A stretch of 64,000 nucleotides of DNA, taken from positions 3,114,001 through 3,178,000 of the forward strand of contig NZ_CP126115.1 of the NCBI RefSeq assembly GCF_030123505.1, read 5' to 3'. This DNA comes from Neobacillus sp. YX16. Lineage in GTDB: Bacteria > Bacillota > Bacilli > Bacillales > Cytobacillaceae. Below the pieces are notes generated by a model. It ran no database searches, had not been told where the DNA came from, and saw only the letters and a list, made by a program, of their open reading frames with translations. This document shows, piece after piece, positions 9,383 to 18,774 of the stretch. How positions within the stretch are numbered: the first letter of the stretch is position 1; the number at the start of each line of letters is the position of its first letter. A program made the position numbers and the translations under genes.

Positions 9383-10627
9383 ATGAATTCAAATAAGTTT
9401 GCTCAGTTCTATAGTCAGGAAATTGTCCGAGATTTTTGGCCCTTTTGGGAAAAAGCGTTTGATGATCAAAACGGCGGTGTCTTTACCTGCTTTACAAATG
9501 ATGGAAAACAGCTAATTAGCTCGGATAAATACACTTGGTCACAAGGGCGTTTTCTCTGGCTTTGTTCAGAATTGTATCAGTTAGCAAAAGAAGGTATTGT
9601 TTCTTTAGATTTAGATGAATTAAAAGTTATGGCTGATAAAACGTATACCTTTCTAAAAAGACACACGCTTATGGAGTCAAATCATGTGCTTTATGCCGTC
9701 ACAAATGATGGGAAACAAATAAATGGACAAACCGACATAAGTGTATATGCAGATTGTTTTTTCGTTCTAGGGATTAATAAATATGCCGAAGTATTTAAGA
9801 ATGAAGAAGCCTTTCAGCTAGCTTTATTGGTTTATCAAACGATCATCAAACGAGTTGGCACGGGTTCTATTAAAACAGAGCCTTATCCAATTCCAAAAGA
9901 TTTTCTGTCACATTCTTTAAATATGATTCTATTAAATGTTGTTCAAGAAATTGAGGTAACTGCTAGAGTGTTTTCATACCCAATCCAGGACTTAGACATT
10001 AAGTGCTCTAAGGATATAAGTCAATATATCATTAACGAATTCATTGAAGAGGATGGCAGATGTATTGAATTAAAAAGAAAAAGTGGAAAAAGTGAAGACT
10101 TACTATTAGAAAGGCATCTAAATCCTGGCCATATTTTAGAGGCTACTTGGTTTCACCTTCACAGTTTAAATAATTGGGAAGAAAATCAGCAACAGGATGT
10201 ACTTAGCATACTCTCAAAAGTCGCATTGAACGCACTAAATCGAGGATGGGATGAAGAATATGGCGGTCTGCTGCGGTTTGTTGATAAAGATGGTGGAAAG
10301 CCTGTTGGTCAAGTAAATGATCATGACCCATATTGTACCCTTATTTGTGAAACATGGGATACAAAATTGTGGTGGCCACATTCTGAGGCGTTGTATACGT
10401 TGCTACTGCTTTATAAATATACAAAGGAACAGGTTTTCATGGAGTGGTACCAAAAGCTGTATGCTTATATTTTCCGGACCTTTCCGAATCCAAATAAAGA
10501 AGTTGGAGAATGGATACAGATTAGAAATCGCAAAGGTGAACCTTTAAATAAAGTAGTCGCGCTTCCAGTTAAAGATCCATTTCATATTTTAAGGAACTTT
10601 ATATTAATCATTAAGCTATATAAATGA
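9383..10627 (+). CDS. AGE-family N-acylglucosamine 2-epimerase-like enzyme
   Basis: This 414-residue protein belongs to the N-acylglucosamine 2-epimerase (AGE)/cellobiose epimerase family, an (alpha/alpha)6 barrel. Family motifs are visible: SQGRFLWLCSEL near the start, ERHLNPGHILEATWF in the middle with the His and Glu of the active site, and LWWPHSEALYTLLLLY near the end, with the second catalytic His. These enzymes interconvert GlcNAc/ManNAc-type sugars at C2, or isomerise related sugars. I prefer ATG 9383 over the upstream GTG 9374 because AAAGGTGA at 9369-9376 is correctly spaced for it. It lies 27 bp after the transporter gene. It probably converts the imported sugar to a form NagA and NagB can handle. 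Confidence 0.85.
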   Translation: MNSNKFAQFYSQEIVRDFWPFWEKAFDDQNGGVFTCFTNDGKQLISSDKYTWSQGRFLWLCSELYQLAKEGIVSLDLDELKVMADKTYTFLKRHTLMESNHVLYAVTNDGKQINGQTDISVYADCFFVLGINKYAEVFKNEEAFQLALLVYQTIIKRVGTGSIKTEPYPIPKDFLSHSLNMILLNVVQEIEVTARVFSYPIQDLDIKCSKDISQYIINEFIEEDGRCIELKRKSGKSEDLLLERHLNPGHILEATWFHLHSLNNWEENQQQDVLSILSKVALNALNRGWDEEYGGLLRFVDKDGGKPVGQVNDHDPYCTLICETWDTKLWWPHSEALYTLLLLYKYTKEQVFMEWYQKLYAYIFRTFPNPNKEVGEWIQIRNRKGEPLNKVVALPVKDPFHILRNFILIIKLYK

Positions 10628-10653
10628 ATATCTATTAAAAAGGAGAATGTGTC

Positions 10654-11925
10654 ATGTCTTTACTACTTGGAACCTATGAACTAGAAATTTCCCCAAGGCT
10701 GCCAATCCAACTGGCGGGGTTCGCTCATAGAGAGGGTAATGCGGTGGAAGTCCATTCTCCTCTTTTTTTAAAGACTTTTTATTTTGAACGAAAAGGAAAA
10801 GAAATCTTACTTTTTATTGGCGATGTAATCTGGTGGGATACCGATCTTGTTCGTAAATGGAGAAGCAGCATATATCATGAATATCACATTCAACCAGACT
10901 CCATTTGTTTTCATGCAACACATAATCATAGCGGTCCACAAACTAGCTATTCTTTTACAAGTCTTTTAGGGGTTGCTGATAGCAGCTTCCTAGACTCTTT
11001 AGAAGAAAAGATAATAGAAAGTGTAAGACTTGCTAAGAGTAATAAGGAATATGTTACTCCAACTTTGAGACAATCAACGTGTGATATAAGCGTACATCGA
11101 CGTTATTTTGAAGGCAATAAAGTTGTTATGCAGCCAAATTTGAATGCATTTGTTGATCAAAATCTATCAATCGTTACATTTGAAAATGAAATGAAAGATT
11201 TAAAAGGAATGTTCATTCATTACGCTTGCCATCCTACCTCAACGGACGCGAATGTCATATCTGCAGAGTTTCCAGGCTTCTGTTGCTCACAACTTCAAAA
11301 AAAATACAAAGAAGCAGTAATTGGCTATCTTCAAGGCTGCTGTGGGGATGTGCGACCAGCTTTGATTAAGGACAATCACTTTTTTCGGGGAAGCCTGTCC
11401 GATATGGAAAGAATAGGAAACCAACTTGCTGAGTCGGTTATTCAAGCATTGGAGCATCAATCGGGTAAAAAGCTTGAGATGAATGGCATTGAAGCAAAAG
11501 TGATTCAAATCCCACTTTCATTCCAGAAACCTTATTCTTTTAATAAAGATATGGAAGCCTTCCCGAAAGTGCTAGAGATTTGGAAGGAACATGTGGCGAA
11601 GCATTGGAAAAAGAATAGAGAGTTAGATTTAGAGATGCAATTTTTACAGTTTGGAAATGAGTTATCTTTTGTATGTTTTAGTGGAGAAATGGTGCAAAAA
11701 TATGGCGTATTTGTAAAAGAAAATATTCCAAATTCACTAGCTCTTGGATATTGTAATGGAATGGTTGGATATGTGCCGACAAGAACTCAAATAAGAGAAG
11801 GCGGATATGAGTCAGAAGACTTTATCTACTATTTTGGATTGCCTGCGCCATTTCAAGAGGGAATAGAAGAGATTATTCTCCATTCGATAAAAAATAATTT
11901 AGTAGGTGATAAAATTGACGGTTAA
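10654..11925 (+). CDS. Neutral/alkaline ceramidase-like amidase (cytoplasmic)
   Basis: This 423-residue protein resembles the N-terminal catalytic domain of neutral/alkaline ceramidases: the N-terminal sheet ISPRLPIQLAGFAHREG, the metal-site signature ATHNHSGPQTSY (family THxHSGP), and IHYACHPTSTD followed by GYLQGCCGDVRP. True ceramidases are larger and often secreted. Here there is no signal peptide and no C-terminal immunoglobulin-like domain, so it should act in the cytoplasm. Standing between an epimerase and NagB/NagA, it is more likely to remove an acyl group from an amino sugar or a sugar conjugate than from a lipid; that is inference. It has a clear AAAAGGAG site and its end overlaps the start of nagB. 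Confidence 0.8.
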   Translation: MSLLLGTYELEISPRLPIQLAGFAHREGNAVEVHSPLFLKTFYFERKGKEILLFIGDVIWWDTDLVRKWRSSIYHEYHIQPDSICFHATHNHSGPQTSYSFTSLLGVADSSFLDSLEEKIIESVRLAKSNKEYVTPTLRQSTCDISVHRRYFEGNKVVMQPNLNAFVDQNLSIVTFENEMKDLKGMFIHYACHPTSTDANVISAEFPGFCCSQLQKKYKEAVIGYLQGCCGDVRPALIKDNHFFRGSLSDMERIGNQLAESVIQALEHQSGKKLEMNGIEAKVIQIPLSFQKPYSFNKDMEAFPKVLEIWKEHVAKHWKKNRELDLEMQFLQFGNELSFVCFSGEMVQKYGVFVKENIPNSLALGYCNGMVGYVPTRTQIREGGYESEDFIYYFGLPAPFQEGIEEIILHSIKNNLVGDKIDG

Positions 11926-12691
11926 ACCGAAATTGCAAGGGTATAAAGAAAAACTTACATATTATGTTTTCGAAAACCGTAATAAAATGGGAAAGTTTGC
12001 AGCAAATGATGTGGCTGAACAAATTGTAAGGCTACAACAGAATCAAGATGAAATTAGGATGGTATTTGCTGCAGCTCCCTCTCAGAATGAGTTTTTACAA
12101 CATTTGGTAACAGATGAAAGAATTAAGTGGAATCGTATTATTGCTTTCCATATGGACGAATATATTGGCCTTCAACAAGAGGCTCCCCAGCTTTTTCAAA
12201 ATTTTTTGAAAGAAAGATTGTTTGATAAAGTTCCATTTAAAGAGGTTCACCTTATTAATAGCTCTAATGAGAAAGAAGAGGAACGTTACACAACGTTACT
12301 TCAGGAAAAGGAAATCGACATTGTCTGCCTCGGAATTGGTGAAAATGGCCATATTGCTTTCAATGATCCACTAGTAGCTGATTTTGCAGATGAAAAAATA
12401 ACCAAAAAAGTGAAGTTGGATGCGGCATGTAGACAACAGCAAGTTAATGACGGATGCTTTTCAGGTCTGGAAGAAGTTCCGTTATATGCGCTTACTTTAA
12501 CCATTCCTGCCTTGATGTCCGCCAAATCAATGTATTGTGTTGTGCCTGGAAAAACGAAATCAACTGCAGTTGACCAAACGCTGAATGGTCCCATTAGCAC
12601 AGCTTGCCCTTCGACTTTCCTGAGAAAGCATTCACATGCATTTTTATATTTAGATGAAGATTCATTTGGAGATGAAAAGGATGAGAAATAG
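11915..12691 (+). CDS. nagB: Glucosamine-6-phosphate deaminase
   Basis: This is NagB (about 258 residues), which turns glucosamine-6-phosphate into fructose-6-phosphate and ammonia. The active-site segments are present: FHMDEYIGL (general base Asp), IDIVCLGIGENGHIAFNDP (the GxGxNGHIAFN signature with catalytic Asp/His) and CVVPGKTKSTAV near the end. AGGTGAT at 11904-11910 sits correctly before TTG 11915, which I prefer to GTG 11906; either start overlaps the end of the amidase gene. It also overlaps nagA downstream, so the operon is tightly coupled. It channels the amino sugar into glycolysis. Confidence 0.9.
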   Translation: MTVKPKLQGYKEKLTYYVFENRNKMGKFAANDVAEQIVRLQQNQDEIRMVFAAAPSQNEFLQHLVTDERIKWNRIIAFHMDEYIGLQQEAPQLFQNFLKERLFDKVPFKEVHLINSSNEKEEERYTTLLQEKEIDIVCLGIGENGHIAFNDPLVADFADEKITKKVKLDAACRQQQVNDGCFSGLEEVPLYALTLTIPALMSAKSMYCVVPGKTKSTAVDQTLNGPISTACPSTFLRKHSHAFLYLDEDSFGDEKDEK

Positions 12692-13856
12692 TAGTTTTAC
12701 AGTAGAAGGCATACATTATAAAGACAAAACAGGAGTTCGAATTTCGATAAATGAAGGAGTAATTCAGTCTATCGAGTCATCCATAGTTGATGATCCAACT
12801 ATCTTTATTGCCCCTAGTTTTATAGATCTTCAAGTAAACGGTTATATGGGAATCGATTTTAATAACATTTCTCTTAGTGAACAAGAAATTGAAAAAGCAG
12901 TTAATTTTTTACTAGCTGAAGGTGTTACGTCTTTTTACCCTACCATTATTACAAACTCTTATGAGAATATAACGAAGCTAGTTCATACTATTTCACACGC
13001 AATTGAAAAGAATGAGTTAGTGCGAGATGTGATTCCAGGCATCCATTTAGAGGGTCCATTTTTATCTCTGGAGGATGGTCCAAGGGGTGCGCATAACAAA
13101 ATGGATATTCAGCCTCCTGACTGGGGGTTTTTTCATAAATTAAATGAATCCGTAAATGGGTTAATAAAAATGGTTACATTATCTCCGGAATGGGACAATG
13201 CAGAAGATTTTATAAGAAAAGCAGTTGAACATAATGTTCTGGTTTCTATTGGTCATACGTCCGCATCATCAGAACAAATTTACCAGGCAGTAAAAGCAGG
13301 TGCAAGGTTGTCGACACACTTAGGGAACGGTACCCATGTGATGCTCCCAAGGCATCCAAACTATTTGTGGGATCAATTGGCCGAAGATTCATTGGCTGCC
13401 ACTGTGATTGCAGACGGTTTTCATTTACCATCTTCAGTTCTGAAGGTAATTGAAAAGGTGAAAAAAGACAATATGTTGATCATTAGTGACAGTGTGGCTT
13501 TAGCTGGTCTGCCTCCCGGTAATTATGAAACAGCGGTTGGGGGAAAGGTAACCTTAACGAAAGAGGGTAAGCTTTATTTAAATGGCAATCCACGATTACT
13601 CGCGGGATCAGCGCAAAGCATTTTATGGGGAGTAAATTCTTTAGTTTCTATGGGTGTTACCAGTTTGTCAAAAGCTATTGACAAAGCCTCAATACTACCT
13701 GCAAGGCTAATGAATTTGCCGCAAAAAAATGCTTTTCAAATAGGGTCCCCTGCAGATTTCATTTTTTACAACATGATAGATGAGCGGTTGGAACTAGTGG
13801 GAACGATGAAGTCTGGAAAGCCACTTAATACTAAAAAACAAGAGAATGGAGTCTAA
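12681..13856 (+). CDS. nagA: N-acetylglucosamine-6-phosphate deacetylase
   Basis: NagA removes acetate from GlcNAc-6-phosphate to give NagB its substrate. It is an amidohydrolase-fold enzyme of about 391 residues. Visible motifs are IAPSFIDLQVNGYMG, GIHLEGPF (metal Glu), VSIGHTSAS (metal His), DGFHLP and IISDSVALAGLPPG (catalytic Asp). The usual HLFNAM motif is replaced by HLGNGTHVMLPRHPNYLWDQ, which marks a divergent NagA subgroup and may mean a different acyl group or sugar. I chose ATG 12681, about 9 bases after GGAG at 12668; ATG 12654 is also in frame. It overlaps nagB by 11 bp. Confidence 0.85.
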   Translation: MRNSSFTVEGIHYKDKTGVRISINEGVIQSIESSIVDDPTIFIAPSFIDLQVNGYMGIDFNNISLSEQEIEKAVNFLLAEGVTSFYPTIITNSYENITKLVHTISHAIEKNELVRDVIPGIHLEGPFLSLEDGPRGAHNKMDIQPPDWGFFHKLNESVNGLIKMVTLSPEWDNAEDFIRKAVEHNVLVSIGHTSASSEQIYQAVKAGARLSTHLGNGTHVMLPRHPNYLWDQLAEDSLAATVIADGFHLPSSVLKVIEKVKKDNMLIISDSVALAGLPPGNYETAVGGKVTLTKEGKLYLNGNPRLLAGSAQSILWGVNSLVSMGVTSLSKAIDKASILPARLMNLPQKNAFQIGSPADFIFYNMIDERLELVGTMKSGKPLNTKKQENGV

Positions 13857-13862
13857 CTATCT

Positions 13863-14615
13863 ATGAAATATGCTCTTAACTACTATGAAAATGTAAAATC
13901 ATATTTAGAACAAATTATTTTGACTGAAAGCGATAGTATCAATAAGGCGGCAAAGATTGTCGCAAATCAAATAAAAGAGGACAAAGTTGTTTATGTTTAT
14001 GGACCAGGCGGGCACTCAAATCTTGCTTCTCAAGAATTGTTCTTTCGGGCAGGCGGGTTAATGCATATAAGTGCAATCTTAGATGAAGGAACACTGTTGA
14101 GCGGTGGTGCCCTTCGATCAATGGCTATTGAGCGCATACCTGGATATGGGAAAATTGTCATTGGAGATTACGGCTTAAAATCAGGTGATTTGCTTATCAT
14201 TGTTAACGCGTATGGTATTAATTCAGCCACAATTGATGCTGCAATGGAGGCAAAGCGATTAGGCGTAAAAACGATAGGAGTATCATCTTTTAAGCATGCG
14301 GCTTCAACACCAAAAGAACATCCTGCAAGACATCCTTCAAAGGAAAATTTACATGATCTAGTCGATTTAGCCATTGACTCAAAAGTTGATGTAGGGGATG
14401 CTGTAATCAAAATAGATTCTTTAGAACAAAAGGTTGGTGCCATTTCTACATTTGTGAATTCCTATATATTAAATTCTATATCAATGGAAGCAATCGCATT
14501 ATTAGTTGAGCAAGGCATTCATCCTCCTATTTGGCAAAGCGGAAATTCCACTGGTGGAGATGAATGGAATCAACAGTTTATTTCACGATTTAAAGACAAA
14601 ATTAAAAAATTATAG
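13863..14615 (+). CDS. SIS-domain sugar isomerase-like protein
   Basis: This 250-residue protein has a sugar isomerase (SIS) domain: VVYVYGPGGHSNLASQELFFRAGG (phosphosugar-binding loop, about residues 41-64) and GDLLIIVNAYGINSATIDAA. It resembles the cytosolic 'sugar isomerase domain-containing' proteins often found with amino-sugar genes and distantly MurQ and GmhA. It probably binds or isomerises a phosphorylated amino sugar. The final QSGNSTGGDEWNQQF is typical of this subgroup. It follows nagA by 6 bp behind a GGAG site, clearly in the same operon. The exact reaction is unknown. Confidence 0.78.
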   Translation: MKYALNYYENVKSYLEQIILTESDSINKAAKIVANQIKEDKVVYVYGPGGHSNLASQELFFRAGGLMHISAILDEGTLLSGGALRSMAIERIPGYGKIVIGDYGLKSGDLLIIVNAYGINSATIDAAMEAKRLGVKTIGVSSFKHAASTPKEHPARHPSKENLHDLVDLAIDSKVDVGDAVIKIDSLEQKVGAISTFVNSYILNSISMEAIALLVEQGIHPPIWQSGNSTGGDEWNQQFISRFKDKIKKL

Positions 14616-14668
14616 TTATTTATTGATATAATAATGGAAACGGTAGAAGGTAGAAATGAGGGTACGAT

Positions 14669-15784
14669 ATGATTAAAGGTCCGGGTATCTTACGAGAACA
14701 AAATCAAAAGAAGATACTTTCCCTATTGCGCAAATATAAACAAACCTCTAGAAAAGATTTGGCTAGTATGATGGGAGTAAGTAAAAATACCGTTTCCATT
14801 ATCGTTGATCAATATATAAGTGCCGGAGTGATTAGAGAAGTCGGAGTGAATGACATACAAAAAGTGGGGCGACCAAAAATATTACTTGAATTAAATGAGG
14901 ATGCCTACAATGCAATTGGCCTTGTCATTCATCATAATGGAATTGAATATGTAGTTACAAACTATTCTTTAAATGTAATAAGAGAAGGTTTTGAAACAAT
15001 TGATTGTATGGACGCTACTTATGTTTGCAACCAAATCATTCGAATTGTATCAGCCTTGTTAGATGAGTATTCCAATGTTTTAGGCGTGGGAATAGGAGTA
15101 CCGGGAATTGTGAATTCGAGAGAAGGAATTGTCTACGAGTCAACGAATCTCCAGTGGAAAAACGTTAATATTTCTGAGTTATTAAAGTATTCAATCTCTT
15201 TACCAATCATTATTCAAAACAGTGTAAAAATAGCTTCGTTATGTTCCAATGTATTAGAGGAAGATTTTTCTAATAGCAGCTTCTTTTATATACGAATTGG
15301 AGATGGGATTGGTGGAGCGTTCATTAATGACGGGGATATCTGGAATGGAGAGAGCTTTACATCAGGGGAAATAGGTCATATTTCAGTTGATCCAAGTGGG
15401 GCTCTATGTGGATGTGGCCAAAAAGGTTGTCTTGAAAAATTGATAAGCGAAAAGGCGTTTAGAGAGTGGCTTTCAAACCTAGAAAAAGGAATTATCAAAT
15501 TATCTGAGGTTGAAAAAAATAGAAAAATAGAAGAAACGCTTGATAAATATGGAAGCTATTTAGCAGTTTCTTTAATTAGTATTTTTAATATAATAAACCC
15601 TGGAAAGATTGTAATAGACAGTCCGTACAATCAATACGAAGTATTTCAAACTTCTTTAAAAAATTACCTTGGAAGAAATGCGTTAAAGATACCATACTCT
15701 AATACCCAGATTATCTTTAATGAGGAACCTTATTCGTTATTACTAGGCGCTGCTACTGCTGTTATACTTAATTTTGAAAAGTAG
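14669..15784 (+). CDS. ROK-family transcriptional repressor
   Basis: This 371-residue protein has an N-terminal winged helix-turn-helix (about 10-60; TSRKDLASMMGVSKNTVSII) fused to a ROK sugar-sensor domain. The ROK part shows GVGIGVPGIVNSREG, RIGDGIGGAFINDGDI, GEIGHISVDP and the zinc-binding CGCGQKGCLE. XylR and NagC are relatives. The HTH makes it a repressor rather than a sugar kinase, although the catalytic-type Asp of the GxGDGIG region is kept. It lies 53 bp after the SIS gene and has its own GAGGGT site. It likely binds the 7741-7761 palindrome and is released by an amino sugar or its phosphate. Confidence 0.85.
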   Translation: MIKGPGILREQNQKKILSLLRKYKQTSRKDLASMMGVSKNTVSIIVDQYISAGVIREVGVNDIQKVGRPKILLELNEDAYNAIGLVIHHNGIEYVVTNYSLNVIREGFETIDCMDATYVCNQIIRIVSALLDEYSNVLGVGIGVPGIVNSREGIVYESTNLQWKNVNISELLKYSISLPIIIQNSVKIASLCSNVLEEDFSNSSFFYIRIGDGIGGAFINDGDIWNGESFTSGEIGHISVDPSGALCGCGQKGCLEKLISEKAFREWLSNLEKGIIKLSEVEKNRKIEETLDKYGSYLAVSLISIFNIINPGKIVIDSPYNQYEVFQTSLKNYLGRNALKIPYSNTQIIFNEEPYSLLLGAATAVILNFEK

Positions 15785-15802
15785 AAAGTTATTAACAAAT
15801 AA

Positions 15803-16000
15803 ACCCCGATAACCGGTATCGATAGATTAAATAGTTCTACAGATTTAATGATCATATCAATTAGCAAAATGATATCCTATCTCTCAAATGTGATGACTCT
15901 GAAACCTGGAGATGTCATTCTTACCGTTAGTCCTGTGGGTGCTGATCTTGTCGATGAAGGGGATACTATTAGAATAGAAACTAAGAAACCTAATTTATAA
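15803..16000 (+). pseudogene. Fumarylacetoacetate hydrolase (FAH) family C-terminal relic
   Basis: About 65 codons without a start read as the end of an FAH-family hydrolase: NSSTDLMIISISKMISYLS followed by VMTLKPGDVILTVSPVGADL and VDEGDTIRIE. The usual TGTP motif has become TVSP. The catalytic N-terminal part is absent. It is a dead fragment left between the ROK gene and a terminator. Confidence 0.7.
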
Positions 16001-16009
16001 AAACCGTCG

Positions 16010-16028
16010 GAACCGTCCCCTTGGTCCT
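16010..16028 (+). repeat. Short dispersed repeat, copy 1
   Basis: GAACCGTCCCCTTGGTCCT here matches GAACCGTCCCTTTGGTCCT at 40379-40397 except at one base. Both copies are intergenic. It looks like the core of a dispersed Bacillus repeat. Confidence 0.5.
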
Positions 16029-16060
16029 TCGCTAAATGATTTTTTCTCTGACAATATGTC

Positions 16061-16100
16061 AAAAAATCCTCGAGCCCTAAATGGATTCGAGGATTTTTTT
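16061..16100. terminator. Bidirectional intrinsic terminator
   Basis: Thirteen-base arms AAAAAATCCTCGA and TCGAGGATTTTTT around a 13-base loop, with A and T runs on both sides. It can end the reverse-strand gene at 16104 and transcripts from the ROK side. Confidence 0.8.
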
Positions 16101-16103
16101 GAT

Positions 16104-16478
16104 TTATTTCTTTTTAAGTACACCCTTTTTCACGAGATTAATAAGGGTACCCTTATTCTTGTAACGATTATAGGCAATTAATCTATTTAAATCTTTAATG
16201 GTTAGCTTGGTTGGATCGATTGCCAGTTCAAATTCCTCTTTTACTTTTTCAATCAACGATAGTGCATATTCGATTTGCTTTGCTGATAAGGTGTAATCTT
16301 CATCCTGGATGGGAACTTGGTTTCCTTTATCTGAGATTGTGGTTTCTAATGCAGCAGCATGTTCCTTTAGCTTTGCGTCTACTAATGCCTCCACTTCTGC
16401 TTGACTAATTGATTGATATTGAGAAGTACTCGTAGGTTGAGTAGTTTTAAATAGCTTATCTATTATTCCTTTAAACAA
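16104..16478 (-). CDS. Hypothetical charged coil protein
   Basis: This protein of about 124 residues has no function I recognise. It has a polar, low-complexity start (TTQPTSTSQYQSISQ), a helical acidic middle and a basic tail ending VKKGVLKKK. No membrane segment or signal peptide is seen. I prefer the TTG start at 16478 (FKGIIDKLFK) because GGAGTG stands about 7 bases upstream; the longer ATG frame from 16511 lacks such a site. It is transcribed against its neighbours and ends at the terminator at 16061-16100. Confidence 0.6.
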   Translation of the reverse strand: MFKGIIDKLFKTTQPTSTSQYQSISQAEVEALVDAKLKEHAAALETTISDKGNQVPIQDEDYTLSAKQIEYALSLIEKVKEEFELAIDPTKLTIKDLNRLIAYNRYKNKGTLINLVKKGVLKKK

Positions 16479-16723
16479 TATATTCACTCCGCTTTCTGTG
16501 TGTCCTAACATTTATTTACCTAGTCTTATTTTCCTATAATACTATTAATAAATTAAGTTAAAGTAAAAAACAATCCCTTTGGGGGCTATTTGTTAATTTT
16601 GGTAGAAAATAGTCAATAAATATGGGATATCTCTTACGTAATTAGAAGTTTTTTGTAATATTATGGGTAAAATATCCTAATTGTAGTATAATGGAGAAAA
16701 TTGCAATTTTTGGAGCGGTTGTT

Positions 16724-18631
16724 ATGGCAATTACGATTCCCGAGACAATTCGATCATCTGCGACAACAGGAGAGAGGCTGTTTTTTCGAACGCTTAAGAC
16801 CATTTTACCAGATGATTACATTGTTTATTTTGAACCTGATATTCAAGGAAGAAGACCTGATTTTGTCATTATTGGGCCTGACCTTGGCATTGTCGTCTTA
16901 GAAGTGAAGGATTATACGAAGAATACACTTTTTCAAATTAATCATGATGAATGGCATATTGTTACTACCTCTGGAGAACAAGCGGTCATTAAAAGTCCGA
17001 TGAAGCAGGCAAGGGACAATATGTTTCATGTGGTTGATACATTAAAAAAAGATAAGAGTCTGATTCAGTTAGAGGGTAAATATAAATTTCAATTAAAGTT
17101 CCCTTATGGCCATGGTGTTGTTTTTACACGAATGAATTCAAAGGATTTTATTAAGGATGGCTTATATTCGGTTATAGAACCCAATCTTAGTTTAACGAGA
17201 GATGAAATTGACCCAGACAAAGAGGGATTTTCAGAAGAAATATTAATGGAAAAGATCCTCAATATGTTTGTCGTTCCATTCCGATTAAAGGAATCGCTAT
17301 CCATAGAGGACATCAACGCTATTCGATATCACTTATTTCCTGAGGTGCGGATTAGTGCTGAATACAAACCGCCTGTACCTTATCAGGACCAGCTTTTGTT
17401 GTCCTTGCATGATATTAAGACCATGGATCTTCACCAGGAGAATTTAGCTAAACAAATTGGAGATAAGAACCGCTTAATACGTGGCGTTGCTGGAAGCGGC
17501 AAAACGATCATTTTAGCAAGCCGGGCAAAGATGTTATCAAAACAAAATCCAGACTGGAAGATTCTCATTCTCTGCTACAATATTTCTCTTTCAAATGCGA
17601 TTCAGCAAATGATCCATCATATGCTCAATGAGCCTGAGGATCTGTTTGATTTTGATCCGAATGCGAAGTCTATACAAAATGAGAATATCATAGTCAGGAA
17701 TTTTCACTCCTGGTTAAAGAACGATTTAAGGATAAGGGAACAGCAGCTTTCAGATATCATAGAAAAACTAGAAAGAAATGAAGCGATTCTACCTACATAT
17801 GACGCCGTTTTGATTGATGAAGGGCAAGACTTTGAAGCTGACTGGCTCCGATTGGTTAGTTTACTAATTAATGCAGATACACAGTCTCTACTACTAGTAG
17901 AGGACCGCGCTCAAACCATTTATCAGCGGAAGCGCTCCTATTTGCAGGATACGGGCTTAAGTTTTCAAGGAAGATCAAAGGTTCTGTCCATCAATTATCG
18001 CAACACCCAGCAGATTGTAAAGTTTGCTTGGGAATTTTACCGCAAGCATTCGATGTTTAAAAATAAAGTAGTCAATCGTGAACTAGAGGGTGAGATCATT
18101 GCACCTCAGAGTACGAAGCGAAAAGGTCCTGAGCCTGGTATCGTAAAGGCAACGACTTTTTTTGAGGAAATGAGAATAGTTGCTCGCTCCATAAAGAAAT
18201 TACATATCGAGAAAAAAGTCCCGCTACAGGACATCCTCATTCTTTACCGAGTTAAACGGACACATAAATATCCTATTATTGATATTATCAAGCGTTCTTT
18301 GAAGGATGAAGGATTACCTTACTTTTGGATCACTGAAAACGACGTCTCAAAACGCTCTTTTGCAAAAGATGATGGTAGAGTTAAAATTAGTACCATTGAT
18401 AGCAGTAAAGGATTAGATTTCCGAGCGGTTTTTATCGTTAATGTGGACTCTATGCCGTTTCCGCTTGAGGAAAATAAAGAAAGGGAGGTTTCACTTCTTT
18501 ACATTGGGATGACAAGAGCAAAGGAATTTCTTTGTTTATCCTATTCTGGTGAATCTGAATTTACGCATTATTTAGATAAAGTTAATTTAGAAAGAAAACA
18601 AGTAAAGCAAGGTGTTGAGAAGGTTAATTAA
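16724..18631 (+). CDS. NERD nuclease-domain plus UvrD-type helicase
   Basis: This protein of about 635 residues joins an N-terminal NERD domain to a superfamily 1 helicase. The NERD part shows RRPDFVIIGPDLGIVVLEVKDY (D...E-x-K nuclease-like core, about residues 45-66). The helicase shows Walker A RGVAGSGKTIILA, IDEGQDFEADWL (II), VEDRAQTIYQRKRSY, INYRNTQQIV (IV), STIDSSKGLDFRAVFI (V) and YIGMTRAKEFL (VI). NERD-helicases are found in bacterial defence settings. ATG 16724 has GGAG at 16711 and is preferred to ATG 16691. It lies next to another helicase-nuclease, suggesting a two-gene defence block. It looks intact. Confidence 0.85.
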   Translation: MAITIPETIRSSATTGERLFFRTLKTILPDDYIVYFEPDIQGRRPDFVIIGPDLGIVVLEVKDYTKNTLFQINHDEWHIVTTSGEQAVIKSPMKQARDNMFHVVDTLKKDKSLIQLEGKYKFQLKFPYGHGVVFTRMNSKDFIKDGLYSVIEPNLSLTRDEIDPDKEGFSEEILMEKILNMFVVPFRLKESLSIEDINAIRYHLFPEVRISAEYKPPVPYQDQLLLSLHDIKTMDLHQENLAKQIGDKNRLIRGVAGSGKTIILASRAKMLSKQNPDWKILILCYNISLSNAIQQMIHHMLNEPEDLFDFDPNAKSIQNENIIVRNFHSWLKNDLRIREQQLSDIIEKLERNEAILPTYDAVLIDEGQDFEADWLRLVSLLINADTQSLLLVEDRAQTIYQRKRSYLQDTGLSFQGRSKVLSINYRNTQQIVKFAWEFYRKHSMFKNKVVNRELEGEIIAPQSTKRKGPEPGIVKATTFFEEMRIVARSIKKLHIEKKVPLQDILILYRVKRTHKYPIIDIIKRSLKDEGLPYFWITENDVSKRSFAKDDGRVKISTIDSSKGLDFRAVFIVNVDSMPFPLEENKEREVSLLYIGMTRAKEFLCLSYSGESEFTHYLDKVNLERKQVKQGVEKVN

Positions 18632-18774
18632 AAGTTTTATATCGGTATTTATAAAAGCAATGCACATATATTATTGATATTGTATTGCTTTTTATCATGG
18701 AATTAAACACGTAGTAGAAACGAATAGTAATATAAAGGGAATTGGAACAGCGTATATGGGAAAGAGGGCTGGTA

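Noticed and set aside
14669..15784. ROK protein as the missing sugar kinase
   Set aside because: The N-terminal HTH marks a repressor; kinase activity cannot be claimed from sequence alone.
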